Shown: piece after piece, positions 34,585-43,693 of the stretch
Numbering within the stretch: position 1 is the first letter of the stretch
Layout: the number at the start of each line of letters is the position of its first letter
Source: JAUUSJ01 sp051880475
GTDB lineage: Bacteria > Bacillota > Clostridia > Lachnospirales > Lachnospiraceae
Direction of reading: 5' to 3'
NCBI GenBank assembly: GCA_051880475.1
Contig: JBJEOA010000065.1
Coordinates: 62,001 to 126,000, forward strand
DNA length: 64,000 nucleotides
The notes under the pieces: model-generated
What the model was told of the DNA's origin: nothing
Databases searched by the model: none
What the model saw: only the letters and a program-made list of their open reading frames with translations
Made by a program: the position numbers and the translations under genes

Positions 34585-35613
34585 ATGTATAGAGCAATTG
34601 ATTTATTTGCAGGCATAGGGGGAATTCGAAAAGGGTTTGAATATGCTTTTGGAGATAATATAGAGACTATTTTTGTGAGCGAGTGGGATGAGTATGCAAA
34701 AAAAACATATAAATTAAATTATAAAGATGATTTTGAAATTTCTGGTGATATTACGAAGATTGATGAGAAAGATATCCCTGAATTTGATATTTGTTTGGCA
34801 GGTTTTCCGTGTCAGGCGTTTTCTCTGGCTGGAAAACGCAAGGGATTTGATGATGATTATAAAGGATTATGTAGAGGTACTTTATTTCAGGATGTAGTTA
34901 GAATATGTGAATATAGAAAACCAAGAGTAATTTTTTGTGAAAATGTAAAGGGACTTACGATTCATGATAGAGGAAGAACTTTTAAAATAATAAAGAGAGC
35001 ATTTGAGCAGATTGGTTACACAGTGTACGCTCAGGTACTAAATAGCAAAGATTTTGGAGTTCCTCAAAACAGAGAAAGAATTTATATTGTAGCATTTAGA
35101 AATGATATTAATAGTAATTTTTTTCATTTTCCAAAAGGAAATAATCCAAATACTTGTATTCGAGATATTATGGAAAAAGAAGAAGTAAGTGTAAAATATT
35201 ATTTGTCCACAGTTTATATTGAAACTTTGAAGCGGCATAAAGAGAGACATAAAGCGAAAGGAAATGGTTTTGGATATGAAATTCGAGATTTAGATGGACA
35301 AGCAGGAACTCTTGTATGTGGAGGTATGGGAAGAGAGAGAAATCTCATTATTGATAAACGATTGACGAATTTTGTGCCGATTACGCATATCAAAGGAGAA
35401 GTAAACAGGGATGGAATTCGTAAGATGACACCTAGAGAATGGGCGAGATTACAGGGATTTCCAGATGATTTTAAATTAGAATTAGCAGATACACATTTAT
35501 ATAAACAATTTGGTAATACTGTGACAGTTAATGTAATTGAGGCAATAGCGAGAGAAATATACGCTGTTTTAGAAAACGAGGCTGATGATTCTGTGTTGAG
35601 AAAAATAATGTAG
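34585..35613 (+). CDS. DNA (cytosine-5-)-methyltransferase of HpaII-like system
   Basis: 342 residues with standard C5-methyltransferase motifs in order: motif I DLFAGIGGIRKGF, motif IV GFPCQAFSLAG with catalytic Cys, motif VI ENVKGL, motif VIII QNRERIYIV, and C-terminal motifs IX-X (QFGNTVTV). It methylates cytosine in the recognition sequence, protecting DNA from the partner nuclease. CCGG specificity is inferred from the HpaII-family endonuclease that follows. No N-terminal helix-turn-helix extension is present. AAAGGAG precedes the ATG. Confidence 0.93.
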   Translation: MYRAIDLFAGIGGIRKGFEYAFGDNIETIFVSEWDEYAKKTYKLNYKDDFEISGDITKIDEKDIPEFDICLAGFPCQAFSLAGKRKGFDDDYKGLCRGTLFQDVVRICEYRKPRVIFCENVKGLTIHDRGRTFKIIKRAFEQIGYTVYAQVLNSKDFGVPQNRERIYIVAFRNDINSNFFHFPKGNNPNTCIRDIMEKEEVSVKYYLSTVYIETLKRHKERHKAKGNGFGYEIRDLDGQAGTLVCGGMGRERNLIIDKRLTNFVPITHIKGEVNRDGIRKMTPREWARLQGFPDDFKLELADTHLYKQFGNTVTVNVIEAIAREIYAVLENEADDSVLRKIM

Positions 35614-35643
35614 AGGTATGGTTAGTGAGAGGTGGGTACGAAT

Positions 35644-36720
35644 ATGGAAAGAGAAAAAATGTCAGGTAATAAGGGAGAATGGTCAGAGTTATATGTTTTT
35701 ATGAAGCTACTGAGTCAGGGAAAAGTTTATGCTGCAGATGAACAAATTCAAAGGTTGGAGGATATATACTATCCTATTTTAAAAATTATAAGGGAAGAAC
35801 AAAGAGGAGAGCGAATAGATTACATTATTGAGAAAGATGAGATAAGGATAGAGAAAGATACACAAAAAATTAAGACAATCTCTCGTAAAGAAATAGAAAA
35901 GAAAGCAAATGAGTTGCTAGAGGAGATACAAAAAGCAAAAGGCAGTTTTAAGCTAGGTGAAATAGAAAGATTTGTAAATGAGATGGAGGTTACAAAAATC
36001 AAATCTTCATCAAGAAATACTGTAGATATTTTTATGCAGATACAAGATATTTATATGAATTATGCACGTGATGTTGGGTTTTCAATTAAATCTCAAATGG
36101 GAAATTCACCAACGTTGATAAATGCTGGTAAAACGACGAATTTCATTTATGAGGTAAGTGGAATTACAAAAGCACAGGCACAAGAAATCAATAATATTAA
36201 TACAGATAATAAAATTAAAGATAAAATGAGAAAAATTAGAGAGTATGGAGGAAAGATAATATTTTCTAATATGAGTCATCAAGGCTTTCGAAGAAACTTG
36301 ATAATGATAGACAGTAATATGCCACAGATTGTTGGGGAGATGTTATTGTATTTTTATAATGAGGATATTCGAGAGTGTAAGTCTTTGATTAGGTTATTGG
36401 GAGAGAGAGACCCTTTTAGATATGAGGACTCTATCATTTATGAATATAAATTTAAACAATTTCTATGTTCCTGTGCTTTAGGAATGAAACCAGCAAAGCC
36501 ATGGAATGGATTAGATGAGGCAAATGGTGGCTATATTACTGTGAAAACAGATGGAGAAATATTGGCATATCATATTTACAATCGAAACTTTTTTCAGCAA
36601 TATTTGCTTGATAATACTGTTTTTGAAAAAGCATCTACGTCGAGACACGATTATATGAAATTATATGAGCAGGATGGACAACTCTATATTAAATTAAATT
36701 TGCAAATTAGATTTAAATAA
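35644..36720 (+). CDS. HpaII-family type II restriction endonuclease
   Basis: 358 residues from ATG 35644, preceded by AGAGGTG (35627-35633), inside which lies an unlikely GTG start. The N-terminal block GNKGEWSELYVFMKLL...KVYAADE is characteristic of the RE_HpaII family; HpaII cuts C^CGG. The gene follows the methyltransferase by 30 bp on the same strand, the usual two-gene order. No mobile element flanks the pair, but the palindromic element C lies directly downstream. Confidence 0.88.
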   Translation: MEREKMSGNKGEWSELYVFMKLLSQGKVYAADEQIQRLEDIYYPILKIIREEQRGERIDYIIEKDEIRIEKDTQKIKTISRKEIEKKANELLEEIQKAKGSFKLGEIERFVNEMEVTKIKSSSRNTVDIFMQIQDIYMNYARDVGFSIKSQMGNSPTLINAGKTTNFIYEVSGITKAQAQEINNINTDNKIKDKMRKIREYGGKIIFSNMSHQGFRRNLIMIDSNMPQIVGEMLLYFYNEDIRECKSLIRLLGERDPFRYEDSIIYEYKFKQFLCSCALGMKPAKPWNGLDEANGGYITVKTDGEILAYHIYNRNFFQQYLLDNTVFEKASTSRHDYMKLYEQDGQLYIKLNLQIRFK

Positions 36721-36770
36721 AGTACAATATTAACTTTTATCATTTAATAGATTTCATAGCACGGCGAGAT

Positions 36771-36830
36771 AAGAAGGCATATCTTCTTTTTAAACACGCT
36801 TCGTTTTAAAAGAAGATATGTCTTTTCCCT
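36771..36830. repeat. Palindromic element C (short form), terminator between restriction gene and proA
   Basis: About 60 bp. Arms 36773-36790 and 36805-36825 are complementary with one G-U pair. The loop side carries the 20 bases TTTTTAAACACGCTTCGTTT (36787-36806), identical to element A at 24590-24609. The rest of the core is missing, so this looks like an internally deleted family member. Confidence 0.75.
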
Positions 36831-36849
36831 CTTTCATTTATTTTATTTT

Positions 36850-38127
36850 TTATAAATCCTTAAAATGAAATTGTCTCACTCCACTTGCATAATCTCCGAC
36901 AATATGTCCGTCACCAAAAAGTTTATACTTATAAGTTACAAGTCCCTCTAAACCAACTGGACCACGTGCATGAATTTTGCTTGTACTAATTCCAACTTCT
37001 GCTCCAAATCCATAGCGGAATCCATCGGCGAATCTCGTAGAACAGTTCTGATAAACTCCTGCGGAGTCTACAAGCTGCATAAACTTCTCAGCGACAGCGA
37101 AATCTTCTGTAATAATACAATCTGTATGGTGGGAGCCAAATTGATTAATATGACTGATTGCTTCGTCAACGGAATCAACAAGCTTAATAGACAAGATAAG
37201 GTCAAGATATTCTGTATTAAACTCATCTTCTCCCATAACTTCACAAGGAATCAAGCGAGCCACTTCTTCTGTCGCGCGGATTTTAACATTATTTTTTTCC
37301 AGTTCTTTAGAAATAATTGGAAGAACTTTTTTGGCAAGTTCACGGTGAATGAGCAATGTCTCAACCGCATTGCAGGCAGCAGTATACTGTGTTTTTGCAT
37401 CAACGATAATAGGGAGTGCTTTTTTCATATCTGCCTCTTTATCTAAATAAATATGACAAATGCCGTCTGCATGTCCCATAACAGGAATCTTAGTATTATT
37501 CATAATATACTGAACAAAAGAGTTAGAACCTCTTGGAATCAATAAATCGACAGAGCCGTGACAAGATAAAAGCTCAGCAATTTCGTTGTGGAGTTCGGCT
37601 TGGAGCATACAGCCTTCTGGAGCACCAGCATCCACAGCAGCCCTATAAATAATATCAAATAAAACTTTATTTGTTCGAGCAGTTTCTTTTCCACCCTTAA
37701 GTACGACGCAGTTTCCACTCTTAATACAGAGAGAAGAAATCTGAATAAGAGCGTCAGGTCTGGCCTCAAAGATGACTCCGATAACACCGATTGGACAAGT
37801 AATGCGATAAAGTTTTAATCCGTCATCTAACTGTCTTGAGAGCTGAACTTTTCCGACAGGATCTTCTAATTTTATCAATTCATCAATTCCAGCAGTTACA
37901 TCTTTTAGTTTATGGTCATCAAATTTTAGGCGTTTCATAACGGACGGAGCAATATTATTCTTTACAGCATTATCTAAATCCTCTCGATTTGCAGCAAAGA
38001 TAGATTCTTGATTAGAAAGAAGAGCTTCTTTCACTGCAGCGAGGATGGTATTTCTCTCAGACGTAGAGAGAGCCGCCATTTTATAGCTATCTCGTTTCAT
38101 TTTCATTGTAGCAGTTTGCATATCCAT
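36850..38127 (-). CDS. proA: Gamma-glutamyl phosphate reductase
   Basis: 425 residues of the aldehyde dehydrogenase superfamily. The catalytic Cys lies in QYTAACNAVETLL; family segments include GVIGVIFEARPDA, RGSNSFVQY and GPVGLEGLVTYKY. It reduces gamma-glutamyl phosphate to glutamate semialdehyde with NADPH in proline synthesis. No proB is next to it. A good promoter lies at 38194-38166. GAAGGAA precedes the ATG. Confidence 0.95.
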   Translation of the reverse strand: MDMQTATMKMKRDSYKMAALSTSERNTILAAVKEALLSNQESIFAANREDLDNAVKNNIAPSVMKRLKFDDHKLKDVTAGIDELIKLEDPVGKVQLSRQLDDGLKLYRITCPIGVIGVIFEARPDALIQISSLCIKSGNCVVLKGGKETARTNKVLFDIIYRAAVDAGAPEGCMLQAELHNEIAELLSCHGSVDLLIPRGSNSFVQYIMNNTKIPVMGHADGICHIYLDKEADMKKALPIIVDAKTQYTAACNAVETLLIHRELAKKVLPIISKELEKNNVKIRATEEVARLIPCEVMGEDEFNTEYLDLILSIKLVDSVDEAISHINQFGSHHTDCIITEDFAVAEKFMQLVDSAGVYQNCSTRFADGFRYGFGAEVGISTSKIHARGPVGLEGLVTYKYKLFGDGHIVGDYASGVRQFHFKDL

Positions 38128-38165
38128 ATTTTTTCATTCCTTCCTGATAGACAATTTTTATATAA

Positions 38166-38194
38166 ATTATAATGTATTACCAGATTGTTTGCAA
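38166..38194 (-). promoter_or_regulatory. Promoter of proA
   Basis: Minus strand: TTGCAA (38194-38189), 17-nt spacer, TATAAT (38171-38166). Palindromic element B begins 25 bp upstream of the -35. Confidence 0.7.
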
Positions 38195-38219
38195 GGTTTG
38201 AATGATTTCTTAACACAGT

Positions 38220-38404
38220 AAAGAAGAGGAGGCAGTTCGCCTTTTAAATGATAGCAAGGCTTCCAAAGATTTTAACTGCACTAGCTTTGCTGCGGGAACG
38301 CTGTTTGAGTCCGAAGGACGAGTTCGTGGGAGCAGCATAAATAAGCGTGCGGTTAAAATTTGGAAACGCAGCGTATTTAAAAGGCGAACTGCCTCCTCTT
38401 CTTT
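38220..38404. repeat. Palindromic intergenic element B between divergent promoters
   Basis: 185 bp with perfect 30-bp terminal inverted repeats (38220-38249 / 38375-38404). The core (38250-38309 and 38319-38374) matches element A in opposite orientation with ~90% identity; the centre is a small 9-nt TCCGAAGGA. It lies between the proA and cca promoters, pointing away from both, so it is not positioned as a terminator. The outer arm sequence differs completely from A and C, although each is self-complementary. Confidence 0.8.
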
Positions 38405-38452
38405 GCGTCTGTTATATAATATATCAAAAAATGATATCCATTCATCTCTGAT

Positions 38453-38481
38453 TTGTAATTCTCATATGAGTATGCTATATT
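38453..38481 (+). promoter_or_regulatory. Promoter of cca
   Basis: TTGTAA (38453-38458), 17-nt spacer, TATATT (38476-38481), about 50 bp before the cca ATG. Confidence 0.6.
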
Positions 38482-38531
38482 GAAAATATAAACGGAAAAG
38501 CAAAAAGCCGTTAAGATTAGGAGATGACAAA

Positions 38532-39896
38532 ATGACAGAAAATAAAAATCTTCAGATGGCAAAGCACATCGCAACGCTCGTATCAGAAGCAGGAGGGAGA
38601 ACCTTCTATGTCGGTGGCTATGTCAGAGATAAAATATTAGGAAAAGAAAATAAAGATATTGATATTGAAGTTCACGGAATTACCCCAAAGAATCTTGAGA
38701 AAATTTTAGACCAAGTAGGAGAGCGTCTTGAGATGGGGGCAAGTTTTGGCGTGTTTGGACTTCGAGGATACGATTTAGATATCGCAATGCCGAGAAAAGA
38801 AGAGGCAACAGGGAGAGGACATAAAGACTTCGCAGTATTTGTTGATCCATTTTTAGGCACAAAAAAAGCTGCGATGAGACGAGATTTTACGATGAATGCG
38901 ATGATGGAAGATGTTCTGACGGGAGAACTGGTTGACCATTTTGGAGGTGTGGATGATATCAAAAAAGGTGTTCTTCGCCATGTAAATGCAAAGACATTTG
39001 TGGAGGATCCGCTTCGAGTTCTTCGAGCAGCCCAGTTTGCAGCGAGATTCCAATTTACAGTTGCAAAGGAAACGGTGGAGCTTTCTAAAACAATGGATTT
39101 AAGTTATCTCGCCTGCGAGAGAATTTATGCAGAATTAGAGAAGGCACTTTTAAAAGCAAAAAAGCCGTCTATTTTTTTTGAAGAAATGAAAAAAATGAAT
39201 CAGCTTGGTGTTTGGTTTCAAGAAGTAGAGCAATTAATTGGAGTAGAGCAGTCAATCGAACATCACCCAGAGGGAGATGTGTGGAATCATACAATGATGG
39301 TTCTTGACGAGGCTGCGAAATGGAAAGATGGGGCGAGTAATCCAGTTGGATTTATGTTTACCGCCATCTGCCATGATTTTGGAAAAATTGTGACGACAAA
39401 GGAGATAAACGGAAAAATTCATGCGTTTGGTCATGAAACAGAGGGGCTTCCGATTGTAAAAAAATTTTTGACCAGAATTACAAATGAGGTAAAACTTCGT
39501 AAATACGTTCTCAACATGGTAGAACTCCATATGCGTCCGAATATAATGGCAAGACAAAAATCAAAAATAAAATCTACAAATAGACTGTTTGATGCCTCGC
39601 TAGACCCAGAAGGATTAATTCTTTTTTCCATCGCAGACCATATGGGAAGAACTGGAAGTAAAAGAGAGGAAGAGACAGAAAATTTTCTAAAAGAGAGACT
39701 TGCCATTTTCCATGAAATGATGGAAAAGCCTTATGTAATGGGAAGTGATTTAGTGAGTGCAGGTTTAAAACCGAGCAAAAAATTCCATGAAATTTTAGAG
39801 TATGCCCATAAATTAAGGCTTGCAGGAGTAAATAAGGAAAATGCACTTAAGCAGACATTGGCTTATGCGAGAAAATTAGAGAAAAGAGGTCTATAG
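38532..39896 (+). CDS. cca: CCA tRNA nucleotidyltransferase with HD domain
   Basis: 454 residues. The nucleotidyltransferase head has GGYVRDKILGKENKDIDIEV, with RRDFTMNAM and the ERI nucleotide-binding region. An HD domain follows (DVWNHTMMVLDE, then ICHDFGK). The enzyme adds or repairs 3'-CCA on tRNA; the HD part may remove 2',3'-cyclic phosphate. It is related to poly(A) polymerase, but the layout favours CCA addition. The next gene starts 3 bp after its stop. Confidence 0.88.
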   Translation: MTENKNLQMAKHIATLVSEAGGRTFYVGGYVRDKILGKENKDIDIEVHGITPKNLEKILDQVGERLEMGASFGVFGLRGYDLDIAMPRKEEATGRGHKDFAVFVDPFLGTKKAAMRRDFTMNAMMEDVLTGELVDHFGGVDDIKKGVLRHVNAKTFVEDPLRVLRAAQFAARFQFTVAKETVELSKTMDLSYLACERIYAELEKALLKAKKPSIFFEEMKKMNQLGVWFQEVEQLIGVEQSIEHHPEGDVWNHTMMVLDEAAKWKDGASNPVGFMFTAICHDFGKIVTTKEINGKIHAFGHETEGLPIVKKFLTRITNEVKLRKYVLNMVELHMRPNIMARQKSKIKSTNRLFDASLDPEGLILFSIADHMGRTGSKREEETENFLKERLAIFHEMMEKPYVMGSDLVSAGLKPSKKFHEILEYAHKLRLAGVNKENALKQTLAYARKLEKRGL

Positions 39897-39899
39897 AAA

Positions 39900-40847
39900 G
39901 TGGAAAATTTAGTTTTTAGTTTAAATGCGACAATTCCTATTTTTCTTATGATGATACTCGGATATATTTTCCATCAACTTGGTTGGATGGACGATATCTT
40001 TGCCTCAAAAATGAATAAATTTGTATTTTTGGTGCCACTTCCAGTCATGGTTTTTAAGGACTTAGCGACAGTGGATTTTTCAGAGGTTTGGGATTTAAAA
40101 TTTGTTTTATTTTGCTTTTTTGCAACTGTGCTTAGCATTACAATTGCGGCAATTATCTCTTTTGTCTGGAAGGACAAGACTTTAAAGGGAGAATTTATCC
40201 AGGCATCTTATCGGAGCAGTGCAGCGCTTCTTGGAATAGCCTTTATTCAAAATATTTATGGAAATTCGGGTATGGCTCCACTGATGATTATTGGAAGTGT
40301 GCCACTTTATAATATTATGGCAGTGGTAGTCTTATCTTTTTTTAAGCCAGGTCAGAATGGAAAAATAACTGGTGAATTGTGGAAAAAAACATTAAAAGGG
40401 ATTGTGACAAATCCGATTATTATAGGAATTGTTTTGGGAATTATTTGGTCTGCATTTCGGATTCCGATGCCTTATATTATGGAAAAGACGCTCACTAATA
40501 TTGGAAATATGGCATCTCCGATGGGACTTATGGCGATGGGAGCCACCTTTAATTTTGGAAAGGCGCTAGGCAAGGCAAAACCAGCTATCACAGCAATGAT
40601 AATTAAACTTGTAGGATTTGTGGCGATTTTTTTACCAATCGCAGTTTCTATGGGATTTCGAGAAGAAAAATTAGTTGCAATTTTGGTTATGCTAGGTTCT
40701 GCCACTACAGTAAGTTGTTATGTCATGGCAAAAAATATGGGGCATGAGGGAGTTTTAACTTCAAGTGTTGTTATGTTGACAACTTTATTTAGCGCATTTT
40801 CCCTGACAATCTGGTTATATGTATTGAGAAGCTTAGGACTGGTATAA
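39900..40847 (+). CDS. AEC-family (auxin efflux carrier-like) transporter
   Basis: 315 residues, about ten helices, the usual AEC length. It begins at GTG 39900 with AGAGG ten bases upstream, 3 bp after cca. Family members export organic acids such as malate or act as uncharacterised permeases; the substrate is unknown. Co-transcription with cca is probable but no functional tie is evident. Confidence 0.85.
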   Translation: MENLVFSLNATIPIFLMMILGYIFHQLGWMDDIFASKMNKFVFLVPLPVMVFKDLATVDFSEVWDLKFVLFCFFATVLSITIAAIISFVWKDKTLKGEFIQASYRSSAALLGIAFIQNIYGNSGMAPLMIIGSVPLYNIMAVVVLSFFKPGQNGKITGELWKKTLKGIVTNPIIIGIVLGIIWSAFRIPMPYIMEKTLTNIGNMASPMGLMAMGATFNFGKALGKAKPAITAMIIKLVGFVAIFLPIAVSMGFREEKLVAILVMLGSATTVSCYVMAKNMGHEGVLTSSVVMLTTLFSAFSLTIWLYVLRSLGLV

Positions 40848-40858
40848 GATTAGAAGCA

Positions 40859-40900
40859 AAAAAGGAGCTATTGTAAAATTACTTTGCAATAGCCCTTTTT
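40859..40900. terminator. Bidirectional terminator
   Basis: GCTATTG (40867-40873) / CAATAGC (40887-40893) extended by AAAAAGG/CCTTTTT with one bulge, between convergent genes. Confidence 0.75.
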
Positions 40901-40905
40901 CTCTA

Positions 40906-42006
40906 CTAGATAGTAGGATGAATTTTTTTGCCCCATTTTTTTTGTTTTTCTTTTTTCTTTTTTTCTTTTTCCTGCATTTCTTCTTGGATTTCTTTCGTTC
41001 GATTCCAATATTTATCCAAAATTTCATCGCTCGTATCACGGACAAAGCGCTGTTTGAATACGAGAAATTCTTCTAAATCCATCAAAATATGATAAAGAAG
41101 TGCTCGGTTTTCAAATTCTTCGTAAGTTTGTGGAAGAGGTTGTGTCTTCAAACTAGCGAGTGTTTCCTCAAGCTTATCCAGCTGAAGAGATGGGGTATTG
41201 ACTTCTACAACATACTCACTCATATAGAGAATATATTCTGATACAATCTTTGCCTGTTCTGGAATACGGCGAAGTTTTTTTATCTCATAGTGGAGATTAT
41301 GCAAAACTTGGCACTGATTACGGCGCATCTCAAAATAGTCAATATAATATTGCGGATCTGACGAGAATGTATTATTTTGATATACGTGGGCATCGGCAAT
41401 ATAGCCGTCAAGTCTGCTTTCTAACGCTCGAATATCAGCCCATACATCTCTTTGTAATCTTTTTTTACTTAAATAAGTAGCGACTTCTTTTAGGATAACT
41501 TGCAGCTGGTGTTCTGTACAGCGCATATTTTTAATGATATGCTCTTCCTCATTTTTATTGTCGTGAAAAAGATTAAGGATAATTGCGATGACAATACCTA
41601 TAACAACAAGCATTAATTCATTTAGAATGAACTCTGGTGAGAAATTTTTTTCCGTTAAAAAATGTGTGCCGATAACAGCGTTAACGGATATCGTAGCCGC
41701 CCACCCAAAGACATCACTAATAAGAACAATAATAAAAATGAAAAGTCCGTAGGCAATCCATTGGATATCTAGATGTGGAAATAAAATAAAAATCGTAGTG
41801 ATAGATACGGAAAAAGTGAGAAGTCGGAAACAAGATAAATGTAAAGTTTCCCATTTCGTAGTTACAAGTGTGAGAAGTGTAATACTTCCGGCAGCCACGG
41901 CAAACTGTAAATCTAGCATGGTGGCAATATAGATGGCAGTGCTACTGCCAAGAGCTATTTTTATAGCTCGAAACAACAGTTTCTTTATTTTTCTTAATGT
42001 CTCCAT
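40906..42006 (-). CDS. Aromatic acid exporter family (FUSC/ArAE_1) membrane protein
   Basis: 366 residues. The first ~170 form about six helices of the ArAE/FUSC type (IALGSSTAIYIATML). The rest is a helical cytoplasmic domain ending in a lysine-rich tail. Relatives such as YqjA/YgaE are putative exporters of aromatic acids. A strong but distant AGGAGG precedes the ATG. It stands alone on the minus strand. Confidence 0.75.
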   Translation of the reverse strand: METLRKIKKLLFRAIKIALGSSTAIYIATMLDLQFAVAAGSITLLTLVTTKWETLHLSCFRLLTFSVSITTIFILFPHLDIQWIAYGLFIFIIVLISDVFGWAATISVNAVIGTHFLTEKNFSPEFILNELMLVVIGIVIAIILNLFHDNKNEEEHIIKNMRCTEHQLQVILKEVATYLSKKRLQRDVWADIRALESRLDGYIADAHVYQNNTFSSDPQYYIDYFEMRRNQCQVLHNLHYEIKKLRRIPEQAKIVSEYILYMSEYVVEVNTPSLQLDKLEETLASLKTQPLPQTYEEFENRALLYHILMDLEEFLVFKQRFVRDTSDEILDKYWNRTKEIQEEMQEKEKKKKEKQKKWGKKIHPTI

Positions 42007-42241
42007 AGTAGATAAGACCTCCTCTTTTTATCCCCCAATAAAAAGCTGCCATAATGATAAAAAAACTATTATAAGTTTATTTTACTAGTAGAAATATAGA
42101 CTGTCAAGAGAGAAAAGACAGTGAAATGGAAAAGCGAGAGTTTTATCTTGAAAACTTATATTATTTAGTATAGTATTAACAAATAATGGGGTAAAAATAT
42201 AAGTGCAAAGAGAAGAATAATAAGGAGAATCAAGAAAAAAT

Positions 42242-43618
42242 ATGCAATCAAAAAGAAAAAATATAAAAATAAATGCTTTACAAATTATGGTTTTGGGCTT
42301 TGCGGGAGTAATTTTACTTGGAGCCATTTTGCTATGGCTCCCAATTTGTAATACAAAACCAATCGCGTTTATAGATGCTTTGTTCACAGCAACGACAGCG
42401 ACTTGTGTGACTGGACTAGTCACGATTGTACCCGCCCAACAGTTTACTATTATTGGAAAGATTATTTTACTCATATTAATACAAATCGGAGGTCTGGGTG
42501 TTATTGCATGCGCGACTGTATTTGTAGTAATTATGGGACGAAAATTATCTGTTAAAAATAGAATATTGTTGCAAGAGAGTTATAGTATGTCTGGACCTGG
42601 CGGTACTGTAGCAATGCTTCTTTATGTCATCAAGGGAACATTAGTTGTGGAAGGAATTGGAGCAATTGGATATGCTCTTCAGTTTATTCCAGAGTTTGGA
42701 TTATTTAGAGGGATTTGGTATTCCATTTTCCACTCAATTTCAGCTTTTTGTAATGCGGGAATTGATATTTTAGGGGCGGATAGCTTGAAAAATTATGTGA
42801 CAAATCCAGTGATTAATATTGTAACGATTTTACTTATTATTGTGAGTGGACTTGGATTTGTCGTGTGGAAGGATTTAATCTATGTGGCAAAGTCTATTTA
42901 TAGAAGGGAGATATCAGCAAGAAATTGGTTTTCTAAACTACATCTTCACTCTAAACTAGTTCTTGTTGTAACAGCAATTTTAATTGTAGTAGGGGCTTTT
43001 CTATTTTTTGTTATAGAATTTCATAATCCACAAACAATAGGAGATTTTTCTGTCTGGGATAAATTTGTGGCGTCCCTATTCCACTCAGTTTCTACGAGAA
43101 CAGCTGGGTTTGCGACGATATCGCAGTCAGGACTTCGCACAGAATCGAAATTTATTACATGTCTATTAATGTTTATCGGAGGTTCACCGGGAGGAACTGC
43201 AGGAGGTGTCAAAACGACAACGATTGCCATGGCAATTCTCACTTGCTTTAGTATTGCAAAAGGCGGTGAGAAGACAGAATGTTTTGGAAGAAGGATGAAA
43301 GGAAAAGATATTCGAATTGGATTTGCTGTCATCATGATGGCGGTAACAGTTTTATTTACTGGCATTATATTTATTACAAGTATGGAACCACAAAAGGAGT
43401 TTATTGATATTATATATGAGGCGGCTTCAGCGGTTGGAACAGTCGGCTTGACGGCAGATTTAACCCAAGAATTATGTAGAAAGAGCCAAATTATTATTAT
43501 CATTATGATGTATATAGGAAGAATTGGACCGATGTCTCTTGCCTTAGCTTTTGGAAGTTTTTCAAAAGATTCCAAGAGAAAATATGAGCTTCCATCAGAA
43601 AATATTATGATAGGGTAA
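42242..43618 (+). CDS. TrkH/KtrB-type potassium uptake channel subunit
   Basis: 458 residues with four M1-P-M2 repeats typical of the TrkH/KtrB family; pore segments include TATTATCVTGL, CNAGIDILG, STRTAGF and AVGTVGL. It forms the K+ channel in the membrane and needs a KtrA/TrkA gating partner, which is not adjacent. c-di-AMP usually controls such systems, and a c-di-AMP synthase lies 5 kb downstream. No c-di-AMP riboswitch was recognised in its leader. Confidence 0.9.
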   Translation: MQSKRKNIKINALQIMVLGFAGVILLGAILLWLPICNTKPIAFIDALFTATTATCVTGLVTIVPAQQFTIIGKIILLILIQIGGLGVIACATVFVVIMGRKLSVKNRILLQESYSMSGPGGTVAMLLYVIKGTLVVEGIGAIGYALQFIPEFGLFRGIWYSIFHSISAFCNAGIDILGADSLKNYVTNPVINIVTILLIIVSGLGFVVWKDLIYVAKSIYRREISARNWFSKLHLHSKLVLVVTAILIVVGAFLFFVIEFHNPQTIGDFSVWDKFVASLFHSVSTRTAGFATISQSGLRTESKFITCLLMFIGGSPGGTAGGVKTTTIAMAILTCFSIAKGGEKTECFGRRMKGKDIRIGFAVIMMAVTVLFTGIIFITSMEPQKEFIDIIYEAASAVGTVGLTADLTQELCRKSQIIIIIMMYIGRIGPMSLALAFGSFSKDSKRKYELPSENIMIG

Positions 43619-43693
43619 GAAGGTGCTAGAGTTAAAAGGTATTTTGTTTGCACTATCACAGATTAATAAGAATAGGAGTAGAGTTTTTATTAT

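Noticed and set aside
42007..42241. c-di-AMP riboswitch before the TrkH/KtrB gene
   Set aside because: The leader shows a TTGAAA/TATAGT-like promoter but no conserved riboswitch core.
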